Source: Gemmatimonadota bacterium (GTDB lineage: Bacteria > Gemmatimonadota > Gemmatimonadetes > Gemmatimonadales > GWC2-71-9). Taken from it: a DNA stretch of 64,000 nt. A program made the position numbers and the translations under genes. Of this stretch, positions 39,392 to 47,311 are shown piece by piece. The notes below the pieces were generated by a model that was not told the DNA's origin, ran no database searches, and saw nothing but the letters and a program-made list of their open reading frames with translations. Position 1 is the first letter of the stretch, and each line of letters starts with the position of its first letter. The stretch lies in contig JADKJZ010000002.1 of the NCBI GenBank assembly GCA_016720805.1, positions 186,001-250,000 on the forward strand, given 5' to 3'.

Positions 39392-39911
39392 CCCACGTTA
39401 TCCCATCGGACCCTTCGTCGCGCCCACCGGGTGGGACGACCATCTCGTGGCGATGTGGCGCGGCGCGATCGCCGAACTGCCGCGCGCGCTCCGCGCCACC
39501 GTCTCGACTCTCGACGATGCCGCGCTCGACACCCCGTATCGCGACGGGGGCTGGACGGTGCGCCAGATCGTCCACCATCTGGCCGACTCGCACCTCAATG
39601 CCTACCTGCGCTTCAAGTTGGCGCTGACCGAGGAGAATCCGGTCATTCGCCCCTATTCGCAGGAGGCGTTCGCCAAGCTCCCCGACTCGACGCACCTCAC
39701 GGTGGCGCCGTCGCTGGAGATGCTCGAAGGACTCCACGTTCGCTGGGGGATGCTGCTGTCCACCCTTGACGACGCGGCGTTGCACCGCACCTTTGTGCAC
39801 CCCGAGTACAACAAGACCTTCACCCTGGGCCACACCCTGGCGCTCTATGCCTGGCATGGCCAGCACCATACTGCGCAGATCATCGCCCTGTGCAACAGCC
39901 GGGGTTGGTAG
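39384..39911 (+). CDS. DinB/YfiT family metal-dependent protein
   Basis: ATG 39384 overlaps the previous stop (ATGAGTGA). The 175-residue protein matches the YfiT branch: YPIGPFVAPTGWDDHLVAM, WTVRQIVHHLADSHLNAYLR, and LALYAWHGQHHTAQIIALC, containing three metal-ligand histidines (VHHLADSH, WHGQHH). YfiT homologues in Bacillus are bacillithiol S-transferases. The thiol used here is unknown. Confidence 0.9.
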   Translation: MSDPRYPIGPFVAPTGWDDHLVAMWRGAIAELPRALRATVSTLDDAALDTPYRDGGWTVRQIVHHLADSHLNAYLRFKLALTEENPVIRPYSQEAFAKLPDSTHLTVAPSLEMLEGLHVRWGMLLSTLDDAALHRTFVHPEYNKTFTLGHTLALYAWHGQHHTAQIIALCNSRGW

Positions 39912-39957
39912 CGGCACCGCAGCTCACGCTCGTTTCTTCCTTTCTTGGAGATCGCAG

Positions 39958-40323
39958 ATGGAGCGACAGAAGGTCGTCGGAATCGGGGGCATCGTCCTCT
40001 TTGCCGACAATGCGGATTCCCTCGCGCACTGGTACGAGCGCCACCTCGGCCTCTTCTTCACCCGCGAACCCGGCAGCCACGAGTGGTGGTGTGACTTCGG
40101 CGGCCTCTCCTTCTCGATTCATCAGGCAAAGCACCCGCTCGCACACGACCGGCGCCAGGTCGAGATCACCTGGTACGTGAACGACCTCGACGCCCTCACC
40201 GAACAGCTCGGCGAACTCGGCGTCACCCTCGCCGAACGGCAGGAAACCATCGACGGCGACTTCGCCTGGCTCGATGACCCGGAAGGGAATCGGGTGGAGT
40301 TGTGGCAGGCGCCGGGCAACTGA
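39958..40323 (+). CDS. VOC family glyoxalase-like protein
   Basis: ATG 39958 has GGAG nine bases upstream. The 121-residue protein has GIGGIVLFADNADSLAHWYE, SHEWWCDFGGLSFSIHQAKH and LDDPEGNRVELWQ, typical VOC motifs with the C-terminal metal Glu. Function within the superfamily is not determined. It is the last gene of this plus-strand run, 21 bp before a palindromic tract. Confidence 0.85.
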   Translation: MERQKVVGIGGIVLFADNADSLAHWYERHLGLFFTREPGSHEWWCDFGGLSFSIHQAKHPLAHDRRQVEITWYVNDLDALTEQLGELGVTLAERQETIDGDFAWLDDPEGNRVELWQAPGN

Positions 40324-40344
40324 GCTGATTTGTAGCGACTGGTT

Positions 40345-40379
40345 ATCGATCATCGATGATCGATCATCGATGATCGATG
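40345..40379. repeat. ATCGATGATCGATC palindromic tract between convergent genes
   Basis: A 35-bp run of overlapping ATCGATC/GATCATCG units that is self-complementary throughout. It lies between the convergent VOC and RidA genes and belongs to the same type as the arms at 33671-33811. Confidence 0.75.
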
Positions 40380-40386
40380 GCCAGAT

Positions 40387-40917
40387 TCATGACCCCGGAC
40401 CCATCCTGCTCCGATCCGGAAACTCACTCCTCAGCTGTGCCGTCCCCTCGATCATCACCCGCATCGCCGCTTCGGGCAGGGCACTCACGCCGACCACGGT
40501 GAGGGCCGGTGGCGCGTCCTTCCCGAGCACGTCGAGGATGGCGGTGCGCACGGTCTCGACGGCCTCGGTCGAGGGATCACGGAGGTAGACGGTCAGGCGG
40601 ACCACGTCGCCGGGGACGCCGCGCGCGGCGCGCACGACGGTGACGAAGTTCCCAAGTGCCTGGCGGACCTGACCATTCAGGTCGGTGCCGACGAGGCGGC
40701 CGGCCGAATCGACCGGCACCATCCCCGAGACCTGCACCGTGAAGCCGACGCGGACCGCCGCCGGCATGCCGTCGAGCGTCGGGACGGAGGGTGCCACGAT
40801 CCGCTCTGGTGTGGCGGAGGGCGTCGGCATCATCCCCGGCGGGGTGCGCGGCGCGGCGGGCGCGCAGGCGGTGAGGGTCAGTCCGATGGTGAGCAGGGCA
40901 GCGGCAGTCGGTCGCAT
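40387..40917 (-). CDS. RidA/YjgF-family lipoprotein
   Basis: ATG 40917 gives a lipoprotein signal (MRPTAAALLTIGLTLTAC); ATG 40950 overlaps the upstream stop and is an alternative. The 176-residue protein continues with a Pro-rich linker, then a RidA domain: VRVGFTVQVSGMVPVDSAGR, VRQALGNFVTVVRAARG and DVVRLTVYLRD. RidA proteins normally deaminate reactive enamines in the cytoplasm, so an exported lipid-anchored form is unusual. The C-terminal region includes the usual ALPEAAMRVMIEGTA. The gene is coupled to the 5'-nucleotidase gene. Confidence 0.82.
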   Translation of the reverse strand: MRPTAAALLTIGLTLTACAPAAPRTPPGMMPTPSATPERIVAPSVPTLDGMPAAVRVGFTVQVSGMVPVDSAGRLVGTDLNGQVRQALGNFVTVVRAARGVPGDVVRLTVYLRDPSTEAVETVRTAILDVLGKDAPPALTVVGVSALPEAAMRVMIEGTAQLRSEFPDRSRMGPGS

Positions 40918-40946
40918 CGTCGTCCGGGGGATGAGGGGAAGGAGTC

Positions 40947-42428
40947 TCATGGAGCGCCGTACACCGCACGCAGCCGATCGATCACGGCTTGGCGGATGTC
41001 GCGGTACGTGGTGATCGGTCCGAGCCCGGCGTTGCCCGGGGCGAGGTAGCCGAGGCCTTTCTCCTTGCCGGTGAGCAGGAAATCGGTGGTGGCCACGGTG
41101 TAGCGCCTCGTCGGGTCGAGTGGTGCGCCGCCGACCAGCCAGCGGTCACCGTCGCGCGTGACACCCACGGGATGGAGATAGCCACCGGTGCCGCGATTGG
41201 CCTCGCCCTGCTCCAGCACCTGCGCGAGCAGCGCACCGGTCATCGTCGTGCCGCTGACACGGCCCCCGAAGGGGAGGATGCGGATCACGTCGTACTGGGT
41301 CACCGGACCCGGAGCCAGGACATCGTCGATGCGGATCGAGCCGCCGTTCATCAGGCCGACCTCCGCCCCGGGCACTTCGGCGCGCAACGCCTCGGCGATC
41401 ACCGTCGTGAGCCGACCCGGCCGTACCCGCACCGTGGCCTCGCGGCCATCCAGTGCCTCCGTCAGCGTCGTGACCGTGGCCCGCGGCTCCATCCCGGCCG
41501 CGCGGTAGGCCGAGTCGCCACGGGCGACCCAGGTGCCCACCTCCCGCGCGACGGCCGGATCTTCGCGCAGGGACGAATCGATCGGCACGAAGCGCACATC
41601 GACCACCGGCCGGGCACCGCGGCCCGCCACCGTCAGCCGGACCAACGCAACGCTACGGACATTGGCATCCGCCTTCACGATCGGCGTGAAGTGCGCGCCG
41701 CGGCGGATCAGGTAGTTCTCGTGCTCATGGCCGCCAATGATCAGCGCGATCTCGGGCAACCGTTCCGCCAGTTGCTGGTCGGCCGCGAGCGTCTGGTGCG
41801 TCAGCGCAATGATGACGTCGACGTTGCTGTCGGCGAGGGCGGCAACCTCCCGGGTGGCGGCGGTCAGCGGCTCCTCGAAGCGCGTCCAGGCCGGAGCGTT
41901 GTCACGCAGCATGACCGCGAAGAGTCCCACCCGAAGGCTCCCACCCGGGGTGCGCACCCGCAGCACCGTGCTGGCCACCGTGTTGGGAAAGCGCTTCCCG
42001 CTGCTGTCGACGACGTTGGCGATCACCACGGGGAAGCGGGCTTCCGCCATCCGGGCCCGGAACTCCGCCTCCCGCAGGTCGAATTCGTGATTGCCCAAGG
42101 TGGCCCAGCTCACGCCGACGGCGTTCAGGACCGATACCATCTGGCGGCCGGCCAGTCGCTCCCCCCCGATCTCTGCCAGGCCGAGGGCCGACGGAGAGAG
42201 GAAGTCACCACCGAGGGTGGTCACCACCCCGGGCAGGGTCCGGCGCAGCTGCTTGGCGAGGGTCGCCACTCGGGCCAGACCGCCGATCTGCCCGCCATCG
42301 ATGGCACCGATCTCGTAGACGTCGTTGAAATGCAGGAAGGTCGCCGTTCTGGGCGCCCGCCCCTGAGCCGGGGTGGCTCCCGGGAGGGTGACGAGGAGGG
42401 CGAGCAGCAGGCTCAGGGCACGGCGCAT
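40947..42428 (-). CDS. UshA-type 5'-nucleotidase/metallophosphatase
   Basis: ATG 42428 starts a signal peptide (MRRALSLLLALLVTLPGATP). The 493-residue periplasmic enzyme has a calcineurin-like domain with FLHFNDVYEIG, TLGGDFLS, TLGNHEFD, LTHQTLAADQ and GGHEHENY metal-site motifs, then a C-terminal 5'-nucleotidase domain (NGGSIRIDD, ILPFGGRVSG). The first motif has Tyr where many members have His (NDxH), as in the subgroup with FNDVYEI. It should hydrolyse nucleotides or related phosphate esters. Confidence 0.9.
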   Translation of the reverse strand: MRRALSLLLALLVTLPGATPAQGRAPRTATFLHFNDVYEIGAIDGGQIGGLARVATLAKQLRRTLPGVVTTLGGDFLSPSALGLAEIGGERLAGRQMVSVLNAVGVSWATLGNHEFDLREAEFRARMAEARFPVVIANVVDSSGKRFPNTVASTVLRVRTPGGSLRVGLFAVMLRDNAPAWTRFEEPLTAATREVAALADSNVDVIIALTHQTLAADQQLAERLPEIALIIGGHEHENYLIRRGAHFTPIVKADANVRSVALVRLTVAGRGARPVVDVRFVPIDSSLREDPAVAREVGTWVARGDSAYRAAGMEPRATVTTLTEALDGREATVRVRPGRLTTVIAEALRAEVPGAEVGLMNGGSIRIDDVLAPGPVTQYDVIRILPFGGRVSGTTMTGALLAQVLEQGEANRGTGGYLHPVGVTRDGDRWLVGGAPLDPTRRYTVATTDFLLTGKEKGLGYLAPGNAGLGPITTYRDIRQAVIDRLRAVYGAP

Positions 42429-42555
42429 GGCGGGTCCGGGAAAGAGGCAACTCCGCAATCTGCCCCCCCGGGGGGCTGGCCCGCCAGCGCTCGTCTGTGC
42501 ATCGTTCCGCCCGCGGGGCGTCCCCCCCGTCGTTCACCTTACAGAGGATGTTGCC

Positions 42556-43449
42556 ATGCGGAAGATCGGTCTGGCCCTTGCGGCCGTCGTTGCCCTGAGC
42601 GGCTGTGTCAGCAAGAAGTCCTACGACCAGCTCGTGCTCGAACAGCAACGGGTCACCGAACAGAAGGACTCGCTCGTCGCGGATGTGCTCGCGGCCACGC
42701 AGATGGTCACCGAGATCAACACCGATCTCGCCCGCGTCAAGGCGCTGGGCGTCTCGCCGGTCGCCGGCGGGGATCGGCCGCTCGCCGGCCGCGCCGAAGA
42801 GCGCGCGGTCCTCCTCGGCAAGGTGCGCGAGGTGATCGCCCGCCTCGACGCCGCCGAGCAGCAGATCGCGGCCCAGAAGAAGCGGATCGGCGGGCTGTCG
42901 GCCGAGCGGACCAAGCTCGTTGCCCAGCTCGATACCTTCCAGAAGTCGATCAATGACCTCCGCGTCGCCGCGCAGGAGCAGGAGGCGATGATCTCGGAAC
43001 AGAAGGTCCAGATCGCGACGCTGACGTCGCAGGTCGACACGCTGAACCAGAAGACGGTGCAGCTGACCACCGAGAAGACCGCGGTGCAGGACACCCTCGT
43101 CCGCGTGATCGACGAGAGCAACGTCGTGTACTATGCCGTCGGTACCAAGGAGGAGCTGCTCAAGCGCGGCATTCTCGTGACCGAGGGGAGCAAGTTCCTG
43201 GTCTTCGGGAGCAAGACGCTGCAGCCGGCCCGCGACCTCAAGCCGGAGCTCTTCCAGCGGCTCGATCGCCGTCGCGACACCATCCTCACGGTGCCGGAGC
43301 CGAACAAGGAATACCGCATCGTGACGCGGCAGAGCGCCTCCTTCCTCGCCTCGACCGTGATGTCGAACGGCAAGGTGAAGGGTGACCTGCACATCTCGTC
43401 GCCGGAGTTCTGGGACGGCGGGAAGTTCCTGATTCTGGTCAGGGATTGA
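42556..43449 (+). CDS. coiled-coil lipoprotein of unknown function
   Basis: ATG 42556 starts MRKIGLALAAVVALSGCVSK, a lipoprotein signal with LSGC lipobox. Residues about 25-190 form a long heptad coiled coil rich in Glu, Lys and Gln (LAQLDTFQKSINDLRVAAQE). The C-terminal third is a small beta domain beginning NVVYYAVGTKEELLKRGILV and ending SSPEFWDGGKFLILVRD. Similar coiled-coil lipoproteins are common in Bacteroidota and Gemmatimonadota but their function is not established. Confidence 0.8.
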   Translation: MRKIGLALAAVVALSGCVSKKSYDQLVLEQQRVTEQKDSLVADVLAATQMVTEINTDLARVKALGVSPVAGGDRPLAGRAEERAVLLGKVREVIARLDAAEQQIAAQKKRIGGLSAERTKLVAQLDTFQKSINDLRVAAQEQEAMISEQKVQIATLTSQVDTLNQKTVQLTTEKTAVQDTLVRVIDESNVVYYAVGTKEELLKRGILVTEGSKFLVFGSKTLQPARDLKPELFQRLDRRRDTILTVPEPNKEYRIVTRQSASFLASTVMSNGKVKGDLHISSPEFWDGGKFLILVRD

Positions 43450-43458
43450 TCTTTAGGC

Positions 43459-43566
43459 GTTAGTCATTAGTCGTTAGTCGTTAGTTGCGTGATCGGAGGT
43501 CGCTACCCGTGGTTCATGATTCGGGTGTGACTAACGACCAACGACCAACGACTAACGACTAACGAC
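43459..43566. repeat. heptamer-arm inverted repeat (CGTTAGT/ACTAACG)
   Basis: The left arm CGTTAGTCATTAGTCGTTAG.. (43459-43487) and right arm GACTAACGACCAACGACC.. (43529-43566) are complementary 7-base runs. It lies between the lipoprotein and DUF411 genes and uses the same unit as 32799-32879. Confidence 0.82.
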
Positions 43567-43590
43567 TTTCGTCTCCAACCGAGCACTCCC

Positions 43591-44049
43591 ATGCGCCTCC
43601 GCTCCCTCCTCCCCACCCTCCTTCTCCTCGCCGGCGCCGCATCCGTCGCGGCGGCCACTCGCGCTCCGGCTCCGGCACCGCTGGCAATCCGCGTGGTGAA
43701 GTCGCCGTCCTGCGGCTGCTGCACGGCGTGGGTGGACTACCTGAAGACCAAGGGCTTCACCGTCACCGTCGAGGCGCGTGAGGAATTCACGGCGCTGAAG
43801 CGGGCGAACGGCGTGACGCCGGCGCTGGAGTCGTGCCACACCGCCTTCATCAACGGCTATGTCGTGGAGGGACACGTCCCGGCCGAGCTGATCAAGCAGT
43901 TGATCGCGACCAAGCCGGCGGGTGTGAAGGGCATCGCGGTCCCCGGGATGCCGATCGGGTCGCCTGGGATGGAGCAGGGGCCGCCACAGCGTTACACCGT
44001 CTACACCTTCGATGCGAAGGGGAAGGCGACGGTCTTCGCACAGCGATGA
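43591..44049 (+). CDS. DUF411 family metal-binding protein
   Basis: The 152-residue protein has a signal peptide (MRLRSLLPTLLLLAGAASVA) and the DUF411 core VVKSPSCGCCTAWVDYLKTK with the Cys-Gly-Cys-Cys metal motif, followed by ALESCHTAFINGYVVEGHVP and KGIAVPGMPIGSPGME. DUF411 proteins are periplasmic and often associated with copper resistance loci. No copper genes are adjacent here. The stop overlaps the next small gene by 4 bp. Confidence 0.92.
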   Translation: MRLRSLLPTLLLLAGAASVAAATRAPAPAPLAIRVVKSPSCGCCTAWVDYLKTKGFTVTVEAREEFTALKRANGVTPALESCHTAFINGYVVEGHVPAELIKQLIATKPAGVKGIAVPGMPIGSPGMEQGPPQRYTVYTFDAKGKATVFAQR

Positions 44050-44261
44050 GTGAGGATCGGGTGGCGCAGATCCGCGCCGCTGTGCTTCGGATGGTGATCG
44101 GCGTCATCGCGGTGGATGCGGTGGCGCTGATCGTCTTGTATGTGGGGCACATCGACCAGCGGCCGAGTTGGCGCTGGCCGATGCTTGGCGTCTGGCTGCT
44201 CGCGACCCTCGCCGTGGTGCTCCCCGGGTTGCGCGCGGTGCGGATCGCCCGACGCGGCTAG
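44046..44261 (+). CDS. small two-helix membrane protein
   Basis: ATG 44046 overlaps the DUF411 stop (ATGA). The 71-residue protein has helices at about 15-34 and 44-62 separated by DQRPSWRWP, and a basic C-terminal RIARRG. It is coupled to DUF411, but no family is recognised and its role is open. Confidence 0.6.
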   Translation: MSEDRVAQIRAAVLRMVIGVIAVDAVALIVLYVGHIDQRPSWRWPMLGVWLLATLAVVLPGLRAVRIARRG

Positions 44262-44262
44262 C

Positions 44263-45033
44263 CTACTGCGGCTGCGGCTCCCGTGCCAGTTCGTCCCGGA
44301 GCCGGTTCCGCGCCGTCAGGATCCGCTCCCGCACCCGCTCCCGCAGCGCCGGCACATCCGCCATTGTCAGCCCTGCGGTCGGCTCGGCCGCCAACACCTC
44401 GACAATCGCGTGGGTCGTCCCGATGCGCCAATCGTGCTTGGCGATCGCGTGGCGCGTGCCGTAGAGCGCCAACGGGAGGATCGGGACGCCGGCCTCGACC
44501 GCCAGCCGGAACGCGCCGTCCTTGAACGGCAGCATCGCCTCCTCCGGTGAGCGCGTCCCCTCGGGGAAGATCATCACCGAGACATGGTCCTTCAGCCGGC
44601 GCTTGCACTCGTTCATCGCGTCCTTCGCGCTGGTGCCGCGCCCCCGCTTCACCCCGATGTCCATCGCCGCCCAGAGCAGCCAGCCGAGGAACGGGATCCG
44701 GAAGATCTCGACCTTGCTGAGCCACTTCATCTCCCACGGCAGGTGGGTGAGCAGCAGCATGTCGGCGAACGACTCGTGGTTCGACACCACCACATACGGG
44801 TGCCGCGGATCGGCCGGCATCACGCCCCGGGTCTCGAAGCGCCAGCGCGGCGTGATGAACGCCACGAACGGCCCGATGTTCCGGAACCAGCGGCCACCCC
44901 GGTAGTTCCAGCGATCCCACGGCCACGCCACCGCCCGGTAGAGCAGCACGCACGGCAGGGTCACCACCAGCGCCATGGCCAGGAGGGTCCAGGTCCAGAT
45001 GGAGGCGAGGGTGGTTCGGAAGCGGGTGGGCAT
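44263..45033 (-). CDS. plsC: 1-acyl-sn-glycerol-3-phosphate acyltransferase (PlsC-like)
   Basis: ATG 45033 gives 256 residues. An N-terminal membrane helix (SIWTWTLLAMALVVTLPCVL) precedes the acyltransferase domain. Motif I is SNHESFADMLLLT (NHxxxxD), motif III FPEGTRSPEE, and VPILPLALYGTRHAIAKHDW follows. The enzyme adds the second acyl chain in phosphatidic acid synthesis. Its stop is two bases from the convergent small membrane gene. Confidence 0.9.
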   Translation of the reverse strand: MPTRFRTTLASIWTWTLLAMALVVTLPCVLLYRAVAWPWDRWNYRGGRWFRNIGPFVAFITPRWRFETRGVMPADPRHPYVVVSNHESFADMLLLTHLPWEMKWLSKVEIFRIPFLGWLLWAAMDIGVKRGRGTSAKDAMNECKRRLKDHVSVMIFPEGTRSPEEAMLPFKDGAFRLAVEAGVPILPLALYGTRHAIAKHDWRIGTTHAIVEVLAAEPTAGLTMADVPALRERVRERILTARNRLRDELAREPQPQ

Positions 45034-45048
45034 GGGGAGCAAACGTAA

Positions 45049-45154
45049 ACGGTGAACGGTGAACGGTGAACGGGGGTGGGGGCCATGGGGTAAGGCCCCG
45101 TTTCACGTTTCACCCCTCGCCCCGGCCGTCACCGTTCACCGTTCACCGTTCACC
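45049..45154. repeat. heptamer-arm inverted repeat (GGTGAAC/GTTCACC)
   Basis: The left arm holds four GGTGAAC-type units (45049-45075); the right arm GTTTCAC and GTTCACC units (45099-45154). It lies between the divergent PlsC and M42 genes. Confidence 0.82.
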
Positions 45155-45169
45155 ATCTATTATCCCCGC

Positions 45170-46246
45170 ATGAACCAATCTTCCATCGACCTCCTCTCCC
45201 GCCTCCTCGACGCCCCCGGCCCCTCCGGCTTCGAGCGGGCCCCGGCCCGCCTCTGGCGCGAGGCCGCCGCCTTCGCCGATGACGTTCACGCCGATGTCGG
45301 CGGCAACTCGTTCGCCACGGTGCACCCGGCGAGCGGGCCCTCCGGGGCGCTTCGGGTGATGTTTGCCGGGCACATCGACGAGATCGGCGTGATGCTCGTC
45401 CACGTGGACGAGCACGGCTTCTGTTACTTCGAGCCGATCGGGGGCTGGGATCCGCAGGTCTTCGTCGGGCAGCGCGTCGTCCTGCTGGGCCGCAACGGCG
45501 CCGTTCCCGGGGTGATCGGCAAGCAGGCGATCCACCTCATGGATCAGGTCGACCGCGACAAGCTGTCGAAGCCGCACGACCTCTGGATCGACATCGGCGC
45601 CACGTCGCGGGCCGAGGCGCTGGCGCTCGTCGCGATCGGCGATGCCGGGGTGCTCGGCTCGACCGTCACGCATCTGCCGAACGGTCGGATCGTCTCCCGC
45701 TCGCTCGACAATCGCATCGGAGCGTTCGTCGTCCTCGAGGCGCTGCGCCGACTCGCCGCCGATCGTCCCGCCCTGTCCGTGACCGCCGTAGCGACCACCC
45801 AGGAGGAGATCGCCTACAGCGGCGGTGGGGCGCGCACCTCGGCCACCTCGTTGGCGGCCCATGCCGCCATCGTGGTCGATGTCACGCACGCGACCGACTC
45901 GCCAGGGATCGAAAAGAAGCGCCATGGCGAAGTGAAGCTCGGCGGTGGCCCGGTCCTCTCGCGTGGCGCCGCGGTGAATCCGGTGCTCTTCGACCTCTTG
46001 GTGGAGACGGCGACGGCAGAAGGAATTCCATTCACGGTGCAGGGCGCGGCGAGGTACACCGGCACCGATGCCGATGCCATCTTCACCGCGCGCGGCGGCG
46101 TGGCGACGGCCCTGGTGTCGGTGCCGCTGCGGTACATGCACTCACCCAACGAATTGGCGGCGTTGAGCGACATCGAACATGCCGCAGCGCTGTTGGCCGC
46201 CACGGCGCGTCGACTCGAGCACGCCACCGACCTCATCCCGCGCTAG
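45170..46246 (+). CDS. M42 family metallopeptidase (glutamyl aminopeptidase-like)
   Basis: ATG 45170 gives 358 residues. The M42 fold is indicated by DAPGPSGFERAPARLWREAA, the first metal ligand region MFAGHIDEIGVML, the bridging Asp in SRSLDNRIGAF, the catalytic Glu pair TTQEEIAYSGG, VDVTHATDSPG and the last His in RYMHSPNELAAL. These large tetrahedral aminopeptidases degrade peptides in the cytoplasm. All expected metal and catalytic residues are present. Confidence 0.93.
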   Translation: MNQSSIDLLSRLLDAPGPSGFERAPARLWREAAAFADDVHADVGGNSFATVHPASGPSGALRVMFAGHIDEIGVMLVHVDEHGFCYFEPIGGWDPQVFVGQRVVLLGRNGAVPGVIGKQAIHLMDQVDRDKLSKPHDLWIDIGATSRAEALALVAIGDAGVLGSTVTHLPNGRIVSRSLDNRIGAFVVLEALRRLAADRPALSVTAVATTQEEIAYSGGGARTSATSLAAHAAIVVDVTHATDSPGIEKKRHGEVKLGGGPVLSRGAAVNPVLFDLLVETATAEGIPFTVQGAARYTGTDADAIFTARGGVATALVSVPLRYMHSPNELAALSDIEHAAALLAATARRLEHATDLIPR

Positions 46247-46258
46247 CCGGAGCGCGCG

Positions 46259-47302
46259 TCAGGCCAAGGCGCGCCGGGCATCCGGGGTGTCGATGTGTTC
46301 GAGGGCCCGCCAGGCGGCGGTGCGCACCATTTCCTCGTGGTGTCTCAGCAATCGCGCGAGCGTCGGCACCGCCGTGACCATCATCCGACGGCCTGCTGCT
46401 TCGGCCACGTCCGACACCACCTGCGGGTCGCTGCCCGTCAGTGCCGCCAGGATGGTTCCCTCGGCGTCCGGCATCTCCGCCAGTGCGGCGATGTAGGTAC
46501 GTCGGGCGGCGCGGTGATGGGCGTCGCGCATCACTTCGACAATGGCGTCCGCGGCTTCGGCCCCGAAGGTCGTCAGCGCCTTGGCAATCACGCCAGGGGA
46601 CGTCGGCTCGGTGAGTCGACGCGCCATCGCCTCGAGCACGCGGGGCGGGGCCAGTCGACGCCGCTCCGCACGCACGCTCACGGCATCGACGGCCGAGACG
46701 TCAAGGTTCGACAATTCGAGCAATACCTCGGCCAGCGTTGCCTCGTCGTTGTCATCCGCTGCCGCCCGACCACGTTCGAGGATCGGGTCGAGGCGTGTCG
46801 ACATCCCCGCGCGCTCGACATCGGTGGTCCCGAGGGTGAGCATCTCGCCACCACCCCACTCATCGGTCGGTATCAGGCGCGGGGCGACGCCCGCGACACC
46901 GCCCGGCGCGCGGGCGGCAGACATCGGTTGCACACTGGCGCCCGGGACAATGGCGAGCAGTGCGGCGACGAACGAGGCCGGGTCGGGGTATTGGACGGGC
47001 GCCCCGACGAGCAGTTCGACGAGATCCCGCCACCGCGATGACTCCACCTGGGGTGGAATGCTCAGGCCACCCAGGCGGAGTTTGGCCAGCGCCTCGACGA
47101 CCTGGGGGACGCCCGGCGCATTCGAGGGAACCGGGATGCCATTGACCAGGAGACCATCGTCATTGACCGCGATGGCGACCGCCGAGCCCCCGACGGCGCG
47201 CGCCAGCAACGACACCGCGCGCGCGTAGCTGGCCGGATCCTTTCCGGAGGCACTCGCCTCATGCAACGACGAGGCGAGCAGGGCGATGAGTGGCACGGGC
47301 AT
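46259..47302 (-). CDS. HEAT-repeat protein, hypothetical
   Basis: The 347-residue protein is mainly helical. The C-terminal half (about 215-347) has HEAT/PBS-like repeats such as AAGRRMMVTAVPTLARLLRH and MVRTAAWRALEHIDTPDARR. The N-terminal half has an unusual VAIAVNDDGLLVNGIPVPSN beta segment reminiscent of a module found in other Gemmatimonadota. It is a probable scaffold. It lies 9 bp after the EcfA gene but has no known relation to it. Confidence 0.65.
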   Translation of the reverse strand: MPVPLIALLASSLHEASASGKDPASYARAVSLLARAVGGSAVAIAVNDDGLLVNGIPVPSNAPGVPQVVEALAKLRLGGLSIPPQVESSRWRDLVELLVGAPVQYPDPASFVAALLAIVPGASVQPMSAARAPGGVAGVAPRLIPTDEWGGGEMLTLGTTDVERAGMSTRLDPILERGRAAADDNDEATLAEVLLELSNLDVSAVDAVSVRAERRRLAPPRVLEAMARRLTEPTSPGVIAKALTTFGAEAADAIVEVMRDAHHRAARRTYIAALAEMPDAEGTILAALTGSDPQVVSDVAEAAGRRMMVTAVPTLARLLRHHEEMVRTAAWRALEHIDTPDARRALA

Positions 47303-47311
47303 TGGTGGAAT

